DNA of 53,147 nucleotides from JAUIBE01 sp035267185 (GCA_035267185.1 DATFLY010000125.1:1-53147), one strand, 5' to 3'; positions 15,415 to 25,254 are shown, numbered from the stretch's first letter. Notes: generated from the letters alone by a model not told the origin. Program-made: numbers and translations.

Positions 15415-17125
15415 CCAGCTTTGCGAGAATAGCAGCCGCAGCCCCTTCGAGTGGAATTTCCTCGTTGGCTTCGGCCCTGCGATATCTGTATTCCAGTGCG
15501 CCCTGGTCCAATCCGCGCTCGCCCACAACAACCCGATGCGGTATACCGATCAGTTCAATGTCATTGAACATGACGCCAGGTCTCAGGTTGCGATCGTCCA
15601 GAATACATTCCACGCCAGCATCTTTGAGTTCCTGGTAGAGCTGTTCAGCTGCTTCCCGGACCCGGTGTGATTTCTTTGCGTTCATCGGCAGAATGGCCAC
15701 CTGGAAAGGCGCGAGGGGTTCAGGCCAGCAAATACCATTTTCATCATGGTTTTGTTCGATGGCAGCAGCAACGATGCGCGAAACCCCAATTCCGTAGCAC
15801 CCCATGGGCATCAGGTGGGATTTTCCATCTTCTCCAAGCACCACGGCATTGAGTGCTTCAGAGTACTTGGTGCCTAATTGAAAAATATGGCCCACTTCGA
15901 CGCCTCTGGCCAGCCTGAGAACACCTTCGCCATCGGGGCTGGCGTCGCCTTCGACCACATTGCGCATGTCGGTCAACTGAGGCAGAGCAACATCGCGACC
16001 CCAATTGATTCCAAAATAATGCTTGCCGTCGGTGTTGGCGCCTGCCGCGAAATCTGCGCAATCGGATACCCCGAAATCAGCAATGCAGGGTATCGGCAGA
16101 TTGACCGGGCCGAGAGATCCTGGCCCTGCACCAATTGTGTCCCGAATTTCTTCTTCCGTGGCAAACCGAATCGGGCTTGCCACCTGGTCAAGTTTTGTAG
16201 CCTTGATTTCGTTCAGATCGTGGTCGCCGCGAATGACAAGCGCAACAAAATCAGCTTCGACCTCTTCTGAAGCCTCGACCACCAGTGTCTTGATGGTCCT
16301 TTCAACAGGTAATTTGAATTGCTCAACCAGGTCGGCAATAGTCCGGGCATCGGGAGTGTCAACCAGTTCCATGTCCTGCGAAGGCGCCGCCGCCTGCTGT
16401 TGTGGGCGGGGTGCTTCTGCCAGTTCAATATTGGCAGCGAAATCTGATTCGGTCGAAAAGACAATCTGGTCTTCACCAGAATCGGCAAGTACATGAAATT
16501 CATGGGAAGCATTACCGCCAATTTCGCCTGAATCTGCTCTGACGGCACGAAAACTTAACCCGGCTCTTGTAAAAATGCGGGAGTAGACCTCGTACATTTC
16601 CTGGTAGGTTTTTTCCAGGCTTTCATTGCTGATATGAAATGAATACGCATCCTTCATCAGGAACTCACGTGCCCGCATGACGCCAAAGCGCGGCCGAATC
16701 TCATCCCGGAACTTGGTCTGAATCTGGTAAAAAGTGATCGGCAACTGTTTGTAGCTGCGCAACTCCTGGCGTGCAAGATCGGTGATGACCTCTTCGTGGG
16801 TCGGTCCGAAAACATATTCCCGCCCGCCTCGATCGGTAATCTTTAGCAGCAGCGCGCCATAGTCCTGCCAGCGACCGGTTTCCTGCCAGAGTTCTGCCGG
16901 CTGCACTGCCGGCATCAGGATTTCCAGGTACCCGGCCCGGTCCATCTCCTCGCGTACGATATTTTCCACCTTTCGCAGAACACGCCAGCCCAGGGGCGTC
17001 CAGGTGTAGATGCCCGATGTAAGTTTCCTGATCATTCCGCTGCGAATCATCAACTGATGACTGGCGATCTCTGCGTCTGCAGGTGTTTCCCGGGTTGTGA
17101 CCAGGTGAAATTGGCTGGCTTTCAT
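15410..17125 (-). CDS. proS: proline-tRNA ligase (bacterial type with editing domain)
   Basis: Class IIa aminoacyl-tRNA synthetase charging tRNA-Pro and clearing Ala-tRNA-Pro. The N-terminal RKLTSGIYTWTPLGWRVLRK and FGPTHEEVITDL are ProS motifs 1/2. The YbaK-like editing insertion spans about residues 230-390. The C-terminal catalytic part contains PMGCYGIGVSRIVAA (motif 3), and an anticodon-binding domain closes the protein. The 571-residue length is normal. Convergent with mscS. An 82-bp leader with a small hairpin (17148-17164) precedes it on the minus strand. Confidence 0.97.
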   Translation of the reverse strand: MKASQFHLVTTRETPADAEIASHQLMIRSGMIRKLTSGIYTWTPLGWRVLRKVENIVREEMDRAGYLEILMPAVQPAELWQETGRWQDYGALLLKITDRGGREYVFGPTHEEVITDLARQELRSYKQLPITFYQIQTKFRDEIRPRFGVMRAREFLMKDAYSFHISNESLEKTYQEMYEVYSRIFTRAGLSFRAVRADSGEIGGNASHEFHVLADSGEDQIVFSTESDFAANIELAEAPRPQQQAAAPSQDMELVDTPDARTIADLVEQFKLPVERTIKTLVVEASEEVEADFVALVIRGDHDLNEIKATKLDQVASPIRFATEEEIRDTIGAGPGSLGPVNLPIPCIADFGVSDCADFAAGANTDGKHYFGINWGRDVALPQLTDMRNVVEGDASPDGEGVLRLARGVEVGHIFQLGTKYSEALNAVVLGEDGKSHLMPMGCYGIGVSRIVAAAIEQNHDENGICWPEPLAPFQVAILPMNAKKSHRVREAAEQLYQELKDAGVECILDDRNLRPGVMFNDIELIGIPHRVVVGERGLDQGALEYRYRRAEANEEIPLEGAAAAILAKLA

Positions 17126-17207
17126 TTGATTCTGACTCTCGATGTACCCGCCGGTCTCTGGCGGAAAGTCAGGAATTTTATACTTGCCGTGAAGGCTCCG
17201 CTAGCGA

Positions 17208-17693
17208 TTAAGAGCAATTACTTTGAATAATCAGTTTGAGGGCTGCGACCTCGTCCACCCTTTGCTGGTCATCCATGCGCACTGTTTCACCTTCTTCGTT
17301 TTCGTAATAGACCCTGCGATTGGGCTCCAGTCGTGCCAACCGTGAGCGCGCCTCGTTACACACGGCTGCAATTTCGTATTGTTCTGCTGCATTCTCAGCA
17401 CGATTGTCTGCAATTTCCTGACGTTGGAGGTCTGCAGCAGAGGGTTGATCCGATGAGTCATCAGCACCGTTGAGATTAGCGTTGACCGGCATTCCGATGC
17501 CGGCTTTTTCTGGTTCGGCCGGAATGTCCTCGATTGAAGCATCACGACCCTCTGGGGGGGGAGTCTGGGTATAATGCGTGACGCCATTTTCGTCAGTCCA
17601 CTTGTAAACTTCCGCACCAACCGCTGGTGCAGTCAGCAGAAAAGCGATCAGCAAGGCGTAAACGGTACTTCGACGAAAACTAATGCATTTCAT
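17208..17693 (-). CDS. DUF4124 domain-containing periplasmic protein
   Basis: A 161-residue protein with an N-terminal signal peptide (STVYALLIAFLLTAPAVGA) followed at once by the DUF4124 core EVYKWTDENGVTHYTQTPP. A Glu/Ala/Gln-rich helical C-terminal half has two Cys. The start at 17693 is preferred over the longer frame to 17861, which has no signal peptide at its start and overlaps the divergent pssA gene. DUF4124 proteins are common in gammaproteobacteria and usually periplasmic; function unknown. Confidence 0.85.
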   Translation of the reverse strand: MKCISFRRSTVYALLIAFLLTAPAVGAEVYKWTDENGVTHYTQTPPPEGRDASIEDIPAEPEKAGIGMPVNANLNGADDSSDQPSAADLQRQEIADNRAENAAEQYEIAAVCNEARSRLARLEPNRRVYYENEEGETVRMDDQQRVDEVAALKLIIQSNCS

Positions 17694-17791
17694 CTCCCAT
17701 CCCCTGTTGGTTACTATAGGCTCCATACAGTGGTGACTATTTATATCATACTCGCCGGTAACCGCACGCACAGAGCATCGGGCATCAGACA

Positions 17792-18628
17792 ATGAGAACA
17801 GGTTCAAAAAACATGCGCAGAGGCGTCTACCTGTTGCCGAATGCATTGACAACGGCTGCACTCTTTGCCGGCTTTTTCTCCATCATTTCCGGAATTAACG
17901 GTCGCTACATCACTGCAGCAACAGCAATATTTGTGGCTGCATGCCTGGATGCACTCGATGGTCGCGTTGCTCGACTGACCAATACCGAGACCGATTTCGG
18001 TGTTCAGTATGACAGTCTTTCTGACCTGATTTCTTTCGGTCTGGCTCCGGCTTTGCTTGCTTTTAACTGGTCGCTTACGACGCTTGGAAACTGGGGCCCC
18101 TGGGCCGGCAAGCTGGGCTGGCTGGCAGCTTTTGTGTTCGCAGCCTGTGCAGCATTGCGTCTTGCCCGATTCAACACCCAGGCAGAGGTTTCAGATAAGC
18201 GCTATTTTCAGGGCCTGGCCAGTCCGGCCGCAGCTGTCACCCTCGGGTCGACCATCTGGTTTTTCGCGGCACAGGGGATTTCCGGCGATGCAGTTAGCTG
18301 GCTGATCTGGATTGAGACAGTGGTCCTTGGATTGCTGATGTTTTCTCGTGTCAGGTACTTCAGCGGCAAGGGCTGGCCGCGAGGTGATCGCATTCCGGCT
18401 GGCTGGTTGATCGTGATCGTTTTGTTCATCGTTTTGATAGCGATCGACCCACCGATGTTCCTGATGCTGGGCGGTCTGTCTTACGTTGTCTCGGGGCTGG
18501 TGATTACAGTCATTGGCCGTCGTCAGTGGCGTTTGCGCAGGTTACGAAGAATACGCCGACAGCAGGGCAGGGAAGAAGATCATTACAATGATGATGAGCC
18601 GGAAAATACTGAAATAAAGAAAGACTGA
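17792..18628 (+). CDS. pssA: CDP-diacylglycerol-serine O-phosphatidyltransferase
   Basis: Inner-membrane enzyme making phosphatidylserine, the precursor of phosphatidylethanolamine. The CDP-alcohol phosphotransferase signature is perfect: D56-G57-x2-A60-R61-x8-G70-x3-D74-x3-D78. Eight or so hydrophobic segments follow. This is the integral-membrane type of PssA, not the phospholipase-D-like E. coli enzyme. The C-terminus is Arg-rich then acidic (RRLRRIRRQQGREEDHYNDD). Start may be 17792 or the internal ATG at 17813. It overlaps the next gene by one base (TGATG). Confidence 0.93.
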   Translation: MRTGSKNMRRGVYLLPNALTTAALFAGFFSIISGINGRYITAATAIFVAACLDALDGRVARLTNTETDFGVQYDSLSDLISFGLAPALLAFNWSLTTLGNWGPWAGKLGWLAAFVFAACAALRLARFNTQAEVSDKRYFQGLASPAAAVTLGSTIWFFAAQGISGDAVSWLIWIETVVLGLLMFSRVRYFSGKGWPRGDRIPAGWLIVIVLFIVLIAIDPPMFLMLGGLSYVVSGLVITVIGRRQWRLRRLRRIRRQQGREEDHYNDDEPENTEIKKD

Positions 18629-19116
18629 TGGATTCAAATAGCCTTGAGTACCTGGAAGCCATGGGCATTGATGTCTATCAGTTGCGCACGCAAGGATCAG
18701 AGGATGCCGCAGCTGAGATTCACCAGCTGATTGCGCTTGGAGAGGGAGATGGTGACATTCTGTGCATTGTCGAATCAAGGGACCAGTCACAGCTCGGCCT
18801 TGCCGCAGGAATTGCTGGAGCGATGCGCAGCTCTCCTGTCTGGGCCTGGCCCGTGAGTGATGAAACAGATTCTGCCTGTGGGCAATCATTGTCCGATACG
18901 GTGGCAGAGAAGCTCACCACAAGGGTCCTGATCTTCGGTGAGGTACTGGCTAATCAGATCCTCGGCACGGGGGCGCCGACGGTTATTTCCGCTGCAAGGG
19001 TTCATGTTGTCCCCGGCCTTGAGCAGGTAGGTCAGGACCAGAAGGCAAAACGGGCGTTGTGGAAGCTTATGCTGGACAATGGAATCGCAGCACCGCGCGG
19101 CGACAAACAAACATGA
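18628..19116 (+). CDS. holD: HolD-like protein, candidate DNA polymerase III psi subunit
   Basis: A 162-residue protein without an obvious catalytic motif. In E. coli holD sits directly upstream of rimI, and here this gene overlaps rimI by 4 bp. Its N-terminus (LEYLEAMGIDVYQLR) parallels the E. coli psi start (LQQLGITQWSLRRPG), which binds SSB and chi. Its C-terminal KRALWKLML parallels RAALWQQI. The middle has the SSPVWAWP strand pattern expected of the psi fold. Psi links the clamp loader to chi and SSB. Similarity is weak and read by eye, so the symbol is tentative; an alternative is an unrelated small protein in the rimI operon. Confidence 0.55.
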   Translation: MDSNSLEYLEAMGIDVYQLRTQGSEDAAAEIHQLIALGEGDGDILCIVESRDQSQLGLAAGIAGAMRSSPVWAWPVSDETDSACGQSLSDTVAEKLTTRVLIFGEVLANQILGTGAPTVISAARVHVVPGLEQVGQDQKAKRALWKLMLDNGIAAPRGDKQT

Positions 19117-19598
19117 GTGCCAATCCCCGACCGTTCGATCCCGAAATCAGGGTTTTAACCCTGAATGATCTCGACAGGATCATCAAGATCGAGCACAGCG
19201 CCTACCCGTTCCCCTGGTCGCGGGGGATTTTCGTGGATTGCATGCGTGTTGGTTACGATTGCTGGGGATTGCAGGTACGGGATTTACTAGTTGCGTATGC
19301 CATACAGACACATGCTGCCGGAGAATCTCATCTCCTGAATCTTTGTGTGGATCCTGAGTGGCAGCGAGCTGGCTACGGCAGTATTTTGCTGGAACATGCA
19401 ATTTGCCAGGCGGCGGTCAAGCGCTGTACCAGTATGTTTCTTGAAGTACGACCCAGTAATCCTGCAGCGATCAGGCTCTATAAAACGCGCGGTTTTGTGG
19501 TGGTCGGCGAAAGGCGCAACTACTACCGGGCCGAGAAAGGCAGGGAGACCGCCATCGTTATGCGGCTGGAGCTGGATCAGCAAATAGCAGCGCCCTAG
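19113..19598 (+). CDS. rimI: ribosomal protein S18 alanine N-acetyltransferase
   Basis: GNAT acetyltransferase that acetylates the N-terminus of ribosomal protein S18. The start at 19113 gives 161 residues and a 4-bp ATGA overlap with the HolD-like gene. RimI features include AYPFPWSRGIFVDC near the N-terminus, the acetyl-CoA loop VDPEWQRAGYGSILL (Q/R-x-x-G-x-G/A), EVRPSNPAAIRLYKTRGF and RRNYYR near the end. It closes the pssA-holD-rimI run and faces valS across a 21-bp gap. Confidence 0.93.
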   Translation: MSANPRPFDPEIRVLTLNDLDRIIKIEHSAYPFPWSRGIFVDCMRVGYDCWGLQVRDLLVAYAIQTHAAGESHLLNLCVDPEWQRAGYGSILLEHAICQAAVKRCTSMFLEVRPSNPAAIRLYKTRGFVVVGERRNYYRAEKGRETAIVMRLELDQQIAAP

Positions 19599-19619
19599 CG
19601 AGCCCCGGTGTTGTGCGCA

Positions 19620-22394
19620 CTAGTCGTCTTTCATGGACTCGATGCGGCTGATCTGATCGCGCAATTGAGCAACCGATTCTTCATGGGCCACCAGTCGGTC
19701 CCGCTCCTGTTGCACCACTTCGGCGGGCGCGCCTTCCACGAAGTTTTTGTTGTCCAGCTTCGCTTTCGATTTCTTCAGGTTTGCCAACTCTCGTTCGAGG
19801 CGACGATTCAGTCGTTCCAGTTCCGCGGTGACATCGACCAGTCCCTGCAGAGGAATGAGAACACGCAAAGACCCGACAAGCGCCACAGCACACTTTGATG
19901 TGTCGGCAGAATCATCGACCCATTCGAATCCCTCGACGCGTGCCATTTTTTCAATCAACTGCCTGAATTGCTGTTCGCGGGCCCTGTCATTTTCGGTACC
20001 CGCCTGGAACCAGACAGGCATTGAACGGGAGGGTGGCAAGTCCAGTTCAGAACGAATTTGGCGAATGCCCTGGATAATGGATTTCAGCCAGTCAATCTCC
20101 GAGATGATGACTTTTGATTCTGCTTCATCCGTTTGCGGCTCGGGAAACGACTGCGTCATGATGCTTTCGCCTTCGATACCCAACGGTGCTTTCAATCGCT
20201 GCCAGATTTCCTCGGTGATAAAAGGCATCACCGGGTGGGTGGCGCGCAACAGGCGCTCCAGCACATTCAGCAGGGTGAAACGCGTTGCTGCCTGTTGCTC
20301 AGGCGTGCCGCTGCTGAGCGCGGACTTGGAAAACTCCAGGTACCAGTCGCAATATTCGTTCCAGGTAAATTCATACAATGCATGGGCTGTGAGATCCAGT
20401 CGAAACGACTCCATGTGCTGGCTGAATTCTCGCAACATGACATCGAATTGAGCCTCGATCCACTTGTCCGTCTTGCCAGCGTGTTGGGCAGCTTCTTCGG
20501 CGCTGGCGATCTCCTTGTTTTCCGTTTGTCCCAGCACAAATCTCGCGGCATTCCAGAGTTTGTTGCAGAAATTCCGATAACCTTCAATTCGGCCGAGATC
20601 AAAGCGAATATCGCGCCCGTTGGTTGCCAGGGATGCGAAAGTAAATCGCAAAGCGTCAGTTCCGAAAGCCGGAATGCCGTCAGGAAATTCCTTGCGGGTC
20701 GCTTTCTCTATAGCAGGGGCCATCTGGGGCTGCATCAGCCCTGTTGTGCGCTTGGCCACCAGGTCATCCAGGGAAATTCCTTCAATCAGGTCCAGTGGAT
20801 CGAGAACGTTACCTTTCGATTTGGACATCTTCTGCCCATGGGAGTCCCTGATCAGGCCATGGATATAGACGGTATGAAACGGCACATCACCGCGAAACTT
20901 GAGGCCCATCATGATCATCCTGGCAACCCAGAAGAAGATGATGTCGAACCCGGTGACCAGAACATTGGTCGGATAGAAGCGTTCAAGACGTTCGGTTGCC
21001 TCGGGCCAGCCCAAAGTGGTGAAAGGCCACAGTGCAGAAGAAAACCAGGTATCCAGAACATCTTCGTCCTGCTCCAGGGGTATATCGTCTGCAAGGCCTG
21101 AATTGCGCCGGGCGTCTGCTTCGTCCATTCCAACATGGATGTTGCCATCCGGGTCAAACCAGGCAGGAATCCGATGACCCCACCAGAGTTGCCGGCTGAT
21201 GCACCAGTCCTCGATGTTGTTCATCCACGAGTAATATGTCCGATCCCAGTTTTCGGGAACAAACTTCACGCGCCCGTCCTCGACGGCTTCGATTGCCGGC
21301 TTTGCCAGGGGCGCAATCTTTACGTACCACTGGTCAGTGAGATACGGCTCCACAACTGAGCCAGATCGGTCACCGCGGGGAACAACCATGCTGTGATCTT
21401 CGATTTTTTCCAGGAAGCCATTGGCCTTGAGGTCTTCAACGATTCGCTTGCGCGCTTCGAAGCGATCAAGTCCGCGGTAAGCCTCAGGGGTATTGTCATT
21501 CAGCGTGGCGTCATCGTTTAAGACATTGATGGACTCAAGATCGTGACGCTGGCCAACCTCGTAGTCATTAAAGTCATGGGCGGGGGTGATTTTTACGCAG
21601 CCGGTTCCAAATTCCGGATCCACGTAGTCGTCTTCGATCACCGGGATCTCACGACCGGTCAATGGCAACAACAGTTTTTCTCCGACCAGGTCCCGGTAGC
21701 GAGGATCTTCCGGGCTGACTGCAACAGCCGTGTCGCCCAGCATGGTTTCCGGTCTCGTGGTGGCGACCACGACATCGCCATGACCATCTACCCGCGGGTA
21801 GCGTATATGCCACAACTTTCCGCTCTCGTCTTTGGAAATCACTTCCAGGTCAGAAAGAGCTGTTCGCAATTCCGGATCCCAATTGACAAGTCTCTTGCCC
21901 CGATAAATCAGGTCTTCGCGATAAAGCTCAACGAATACCTTCCGAACCGCTTCCGACAGGCGTTCATCCATCGTGAAGCAATGGTGTTCCCAATCGACCG
22001 ATGCCCCCAGCCGGCGTAGTTGCCCGCCAATGGTATCGCCGGAATGCTCTTTCCATTCCCAGACCGCATCGACAAACGCCTCACGGCCCATGTCGTGGCG
22101 TGACTTTCCTTCAGCGGCGAGCTGGCGCTCAACCACCATTTGTGTGGCGATTCCAGCGTGATCGGTTCCAGGCTGCCACAAGGTGTCCCGCCCCTGCATG
22201 CGGCGCCAGCGTGTGAGTGCATCCATGATGGTGGTTTGAAAAGCGTGACCCATGTGCAGCCTGCCCGTTACATTCGGGGGCGGCAGCATGATGCAATAGC
22301 CTTCGCCACCGGGGACCGGTCGGAAGTAACCTTTTTCTTCCCACTCGCGGTAACAGCCTTCTTCGATGGCGCTTGGTGTGTAGCTTTTTTCCAT
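19620..22394 (-). CDS. valS: valine-tRNA ligase
   Basis: Class I synthetase charging tRNA-Val, with an editing domain for mischarged Thr. The HIGH motif is in PPPNVTGRLHMGHA (HMGH residues 47-50). The editing domain includes TTRPETMLGDTAVAV. KMSKS lies in GQKMSKSKGN (about residue 524). A C-terminal coiled coil (AELERLNRRLERELANLKK) is the tRNA-binding arm of ValS. The 924-residue length fits. It lies 38 bp downstream of pepA; holC, often found between them, is absent. Confidence 0.98.
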   Translation of the reverse strand: MEKSYTPSAIEEGCYREWEEKGYFRPVPGGEGYCIMLPPPNVTGRLHMGHAFQTTIMDALTRWRRMQGRDTLWQPGTDHAGIATQMVVERQLAAEGKSRHDMGREAFVDAVWEWKEHSGDTIGGQLRRLGASVDWEHHCFTMDERLSEAVRKVFVELYREDLIYRGKRLVNWDPELRTALSDLEVISKDESGKLWHIRYPRVDGHGDVVVATTRPETMLGDTAVAVSPEDPRYRDLVGEKLLLPLTGREIPVIEDDYVDPEFGTGCVKITPAHDFNDYEVGQRHDLESINVLNDDATLNDNTPEAYRGLDRFEARKRIVEDLKANGFLEKIEDHSMVVPRGDRSGSVVEPYLTDQWYVKIAPLAKPAIEAVEDGRVKFVPENWDRTYYSWMNNIEDWCISRQLWWGHRIPAWFDPDGNIHVGMDEADARRNSGLADDIPLEQDEDVLDTWFSSALWPFTTLGWPEATERLERFYPTNVLVTGFDIIFFWVARMIMMGLKFRGDVPFHTVYIHGLIRDSHGQKMSKSKGNVLDPLDLIEGISLDDLVAKRTTGLMQPQMAPAIEKATRKEFPDGIPAFGTDALRFTFASLATNGRDIRFDLGRIEGYRNFCNKLWNAARFVLGQTENKEIASAEEAAQHAGKTDKWIEAQFDVMLREFSQHMESFRLDLTAHALYEFTWNEYCDWYLEFSKSALSSGTPEQQAATRFTLLNVLERLLRATHPVMPFITEEIWQRLKAPLGIEGESIMTQSFPEPQTDEAESKVIISEIDWLKSIIQGIRQIRSELDLPPSRSMPVWFQAGTENDRAREQQFRQLIEKMARVEGFEWVDDSADTSKCAVALVGSLRVLIPLQGLVDVTAELERLNRRLERELANLKKSKAKLDNKNFVEGAPAEVVQQERDRLVAHEESVAQLRDQISRIESMKDD

Positions 22395-22432
22395 TATGGT
22401 TTCGCCCTGTGACTTTTCAGGGTGAGATCTGG

Positions 22433-23908
22433 TCAGGCGGCAAGATCAATGAGGAACTGGGTCAACAGGCCAACCGGACGCCCGGTTGAGCCTTCAGTTT
22501 CGCCCCATTTCCAGGCTGAGCCGGCCACGTCCAGGTGTGCCCAGGACTGTTTCTTCGTAAATCGCGACAGGAAACAACCAGCCGTGATTGCGCCGGCCGG
22601 CATGCCGCCAACATTTTTCATGTCCGCGAACGGGGTTTCCAGTTGAGACATGTACTCTTCCCAGATCGGAAGACGCCATGCCCGATCCATGCACCTGTCG
22701 CCTGCTGCCACAAGGGCACCGGCCAACTCGTCGTCATTGGACATCAACCCGGAGGCATGATGACCCAGTGCGACGACACACGCACCGGTGAGGGTTGCTG
22801 CATCAATCACGTGCCGTGGATTAAATCGTTCTGCGTAGGTCAGGGCATCACAAAGGATCAGGCGTCCTTCCGCGTCGGTATTGAGGACCTCGATGGTCTT
22901 ACCAGACATGCTGGTCAGGACATCTCCGGGTCGATAAGCGTCGCCGTCAGGCATATTTTCAACTGCCGGAACGATACACACCAGGTTGATCGGAAGATCG
23001 AGTTTCGCACATGACAGAAAGGCGCCCAGGACACCGGCAGCGCCACACATGTCGTATTTCATCTGATCCATGTTTGCACCCGGTTTGAGCGAGATTCCAC
23101 CGGTGTCAAAAGTGATTCCCTTGCCCACGAAAACCACTGGGTCTTCACTGTCTGCCCCGCCCGAATACTTCAGCACGATCAGTTTTGCCCCGTTGGCACT
23201 GCCGCGGGAAACACCCAGTAAAGCATCCATGCCCAGCTCGGCCATCTCGGCTTCTTCCAGAACTTCCAGATTAACTTTGTCGAAAGAGTCCGCGATCTGC
23301 CTGGCTTCCTGTGCAAGGTAAGCAGGGTTGCAGATGTTCGGAGGCAAATCGCCAAGATCACGGGCCTTCAGGAATCCAACCGCCATCCCGCTGGCCTGAT
23401 CCAGCGCAGACTGTCCGTTTTCAGCCTGGTTGAAAACAGCCTTCCTGAGCGGAATGGAATCGTCATCCTTGGGACGCTTGGTCGTGGTGTAAAGATAGTT
23501 CGCTCTCTGAATACACAGGGCCATCTGGCGCAAACGCCAGGTCTCATCGACGTCCTCTACTTCCACGTCATGAGCAAAGATATGACATTCTGTGATCGGG
23601 TGGTCACGCAGGGCCTTGCCGGCAGCCAGGCAGGCGCGATCCCAGCGTGCAGCCGTCAGTTTTTCGGGTTTCCCGAGGCCAATCACCAGCACCCTGTCGG
23701 CCGCCAGACCGGTAAGGCCATGAAGCATGGTTGTTTTCGCAGTTGAAGTATTAATGTCTCGAGACTCCAGCATGCGTCCCAGCTGCCCGTCGGTAGCTTT
23801 ATCAAGCGTTTGCGCGGAAGGAGACAATGGTCCATCTTCAGTTGCAGCAATCACAAGGCATGGTGTTTTGACCTCGGTCAGAGGCGTTGAGCTCAGGCTC
23901 AGTTTCAT
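22433..23908 (-). CDS. pepA: leucyl aminopeptidase (cytosol aminopeptidase)
   Basis: M17 dizinc aminopeptidase; in E. coli PepA also binds DNA in Xer recombination and carAB control. The signature NTDAEGRLILCDALTYA is present, with GKGITFDTGGISLKPG supplying the Lys and Asp metal/catalytic residues and MKYDMCGAAGVLG upstream. The N-terminal macro-like domain is residues ~1-170. The 491-residue length fits. Upstream on the minus strand is a plausible sigma70 promoter (24002-24029). It is followed directly by valS. Confidence 0.97.
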   Translation of the reverse strand: MKLSLSSTPLTEVKTPCLVIAATEDGPLSPSAQTLDKATDGQLGRMLESRDINTSTAKTTMLHGLTGLAADRVLVIGLGKPEKLTAARWDRACLAAGKALRDHPITECHIFAHDVEVEDVDETWRLRQMALCIQRANYLYTTTKRPKDDDSIPLRKAVFNQAENGQSALDQASGMAVGFLKARDLGDLPPNICNPAYLAQEARQIADSFDKVNLEVLEEAEMAELGMDALLGVSRGSANGAKLIVLKYSGGADSEDPVVFVGKGITFDTGGISLKPGANMDQMKYDMCGAAGVLGAFLSCAKLDLPINLVCIVPAVENMPDGDAYRPGDVLTSMSGKTIEVLNTDAEGRLILCDALTYAERFNPRHVIDAATLTGACVVALGHHASGLMSNDDELAGALVAAGDRCMDRAWRLPIWEEYMSQLETPFADMKNVGGMPAGAITAGCFLSRFTKKQSWAHLDVAGSAWKWGETEGSTGRPVGLLTQFLIDLAA

Positions 23909-24001
23909 GTTCTGTCTATCCTTTGCGTTAGTGCGGTTCCGGACCGTGCAGCCATTCAGAAAGACAGCAACAATTCGCCCCGACCGATCATCAAGCCGGC
24001 T

Positions 24002-24029
24002 ATTCTAACAGGGCTCACCAAAATCCCAA
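24002..24029 (-). promoter_or_regulatory. candidate sigma70 promoter for pepA-valS
   Basis: Minus strand: TTGGGA (complement of 24024-24029), 16-nt spacer, TAGAAT (complement of 24002-24007), about 95 nt before the pepA start in the 266-bp divergent gap with lptF. Predicted from sequence only. The rest of the gap holds nothing else I recognise. Confidence 0.5.
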
Positions 24030-24174
24030 TACACCATTTAAATATTCCTGACTTTTGAATTTTGCCTTGTTGCTTTGTGTCTGACCATGGCATATTTCGC
24101 AAGGTGCCCAAAGAAATCACAGTGAACTCACCACGCCAGTCTTACATTCAGCGCTTTCTTCTTCGGGGGTCCAG

Positions 24175-25254
24175 TTGAACATTCTGCAGAAATACATTTT
24201 CCGCGAATGGCTGTGGACCTTCATCGCGGTTGTTCTTGTGCTGTTGATCGTCATGATCGCGCTTTTATTTGGTGAGCTGTTGAGCGATGTTGCCGGAGGA
24301 AGAATTCCAGCGCGATTGCTGGGCCTGATGGTTTTCCTTGGATTGCCTGATGCGCTCGGTAACATCATTCCACTATCTGCATTTATAGCCGTTATATGGG
24401 GATTGGGAAGGCTCTACAGGGACCAGGAGATGGCGGTCATGCGCGCCAGTGGTTTTGGGTGGCCAATGTTGCTGAGGCCATTGCTGAACCTTATGTTGCC
24501 CATTGCCGGGTTGACACTCATCAGTGCTGTTTTCCTGGCCCCAATGGCTGCGGGTTATCAGCAGCAACGACTGGAAGAGGCGTTTCGATCAGCCAGCGAG
24601 TGGGGCTTGCAAACCGGCCAGTTTCACGTGTTGCGCGGCGGCAATACGGTCTTGTACGTGGAATCGGTTGAGGCTGACGGTAAAACACTCAACAACATCT
24701 TTATTCAGCAGAGGCGTGATGAGCGTGACCAGGTCTGGATTGCAGAAAGAGGGTTTTACTGGCTGGACGAGGAAACCGGCATTCGATACCTCACGCTTGA
24801 GAATGGTCAGATTACCGAGGGAGAGCGAAGGTCACTTGATTTCGGTGTGATTGAGTTCAGCAGAAATGACCTGCGACTGCCCCAGGCAGAAGCGGTGAGT
24901 CAAAGCGATGAAATTGATATTCGCCCAAGTCGTGAGTTGTTGTTTTCCGCTGAGCCTGAAGAAATCGCAGAAATTCAGTTTCGAGTGTCGCCTGCCATCG
25001 GCGTGATCGTACTTGGGCTTCTCGCGCTGCCTCTTGCACACTCAGCGCCCCGCGAAGGCCGGGGTGGACGGATCGTGCTGGGAATGCTGGCCTACCTGAT
25101 TTACGCCAATGTCCTTTTCCTGTGTCGTTCCTGGATTGCTGAAGGCGTGATCCCACCTTTCATAGGTATGTGGTGGACGCACCTCCTGGTGCTTCTGATC
25201 GCGCTGGTCTGGCTACAGCGACAGGGGCGAATGGGCAGGGGATCCCGATCATGA
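24175..25254 (+). CDS. lptF: LPS export ABC transporter permease LptF
   Basis: Inner-membrane permease of the LptB2FGC complex that extracts LPS and feeds it to the Lpt bridge. The N-terminal ILQKYIFREWLWTF precedes TM1, two more helices follow, then a periplasmic beta-jellyroll (residues ~125-250), then three C-terminal helices, the usual LptF layout. The 359-residue length fits. It starts with TTG at 24175, backed by a CGGGGGT-type purine-rich site about 8 nt upstream; no ATG fits the N-terminus. It overlaps lptG by 4 bp. Divergent from pepA, the conserved gammaproteobacterial arrangement. Confidence 0.94.
   Translation: MNILQKYIFREWLWTFIAVVLVLLIVMIALLFGELLSDVAGGRIPARLLGLMVFLGLPDALGNIIPLSAFIAVIWGLGRLYRDQEMAVMRASGFGWPMLLRPLLNLMLPIAGLTLISAVFLAPMAAGYQQQRLEEAFRSASEWGLQTGQFHVLRGGNTVLYVESVEADGKTLNNIFIQQRRDERDQVWIAERGFYWLDEETGIRYLTLENGQITEGERRSLDFGVIEFSRNDLRLPQAEAVSQSDEIDIRPSRELLFSAEPEEIAEIQFRVSPAIGVIVLGLLALPLAHSAPREGRGGRIVLGMLAYLIYANVLFLCRSWIAEGVIPPFIGMWWTHLLVLLIALVWLQRQGRMGRGSRS

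Noticed and set aside
17148..17164. CCGCC-7 nt-GGCGG hairpin in the proS leader
   Set aside because: Only 5 bp, no T-run and no T-box or leader peptide features; kept as a note only.
20133..21101. 322-codon open frame antisense to valS
   Set aside because: Mirror of valS codon usage; no recognisable protein features.
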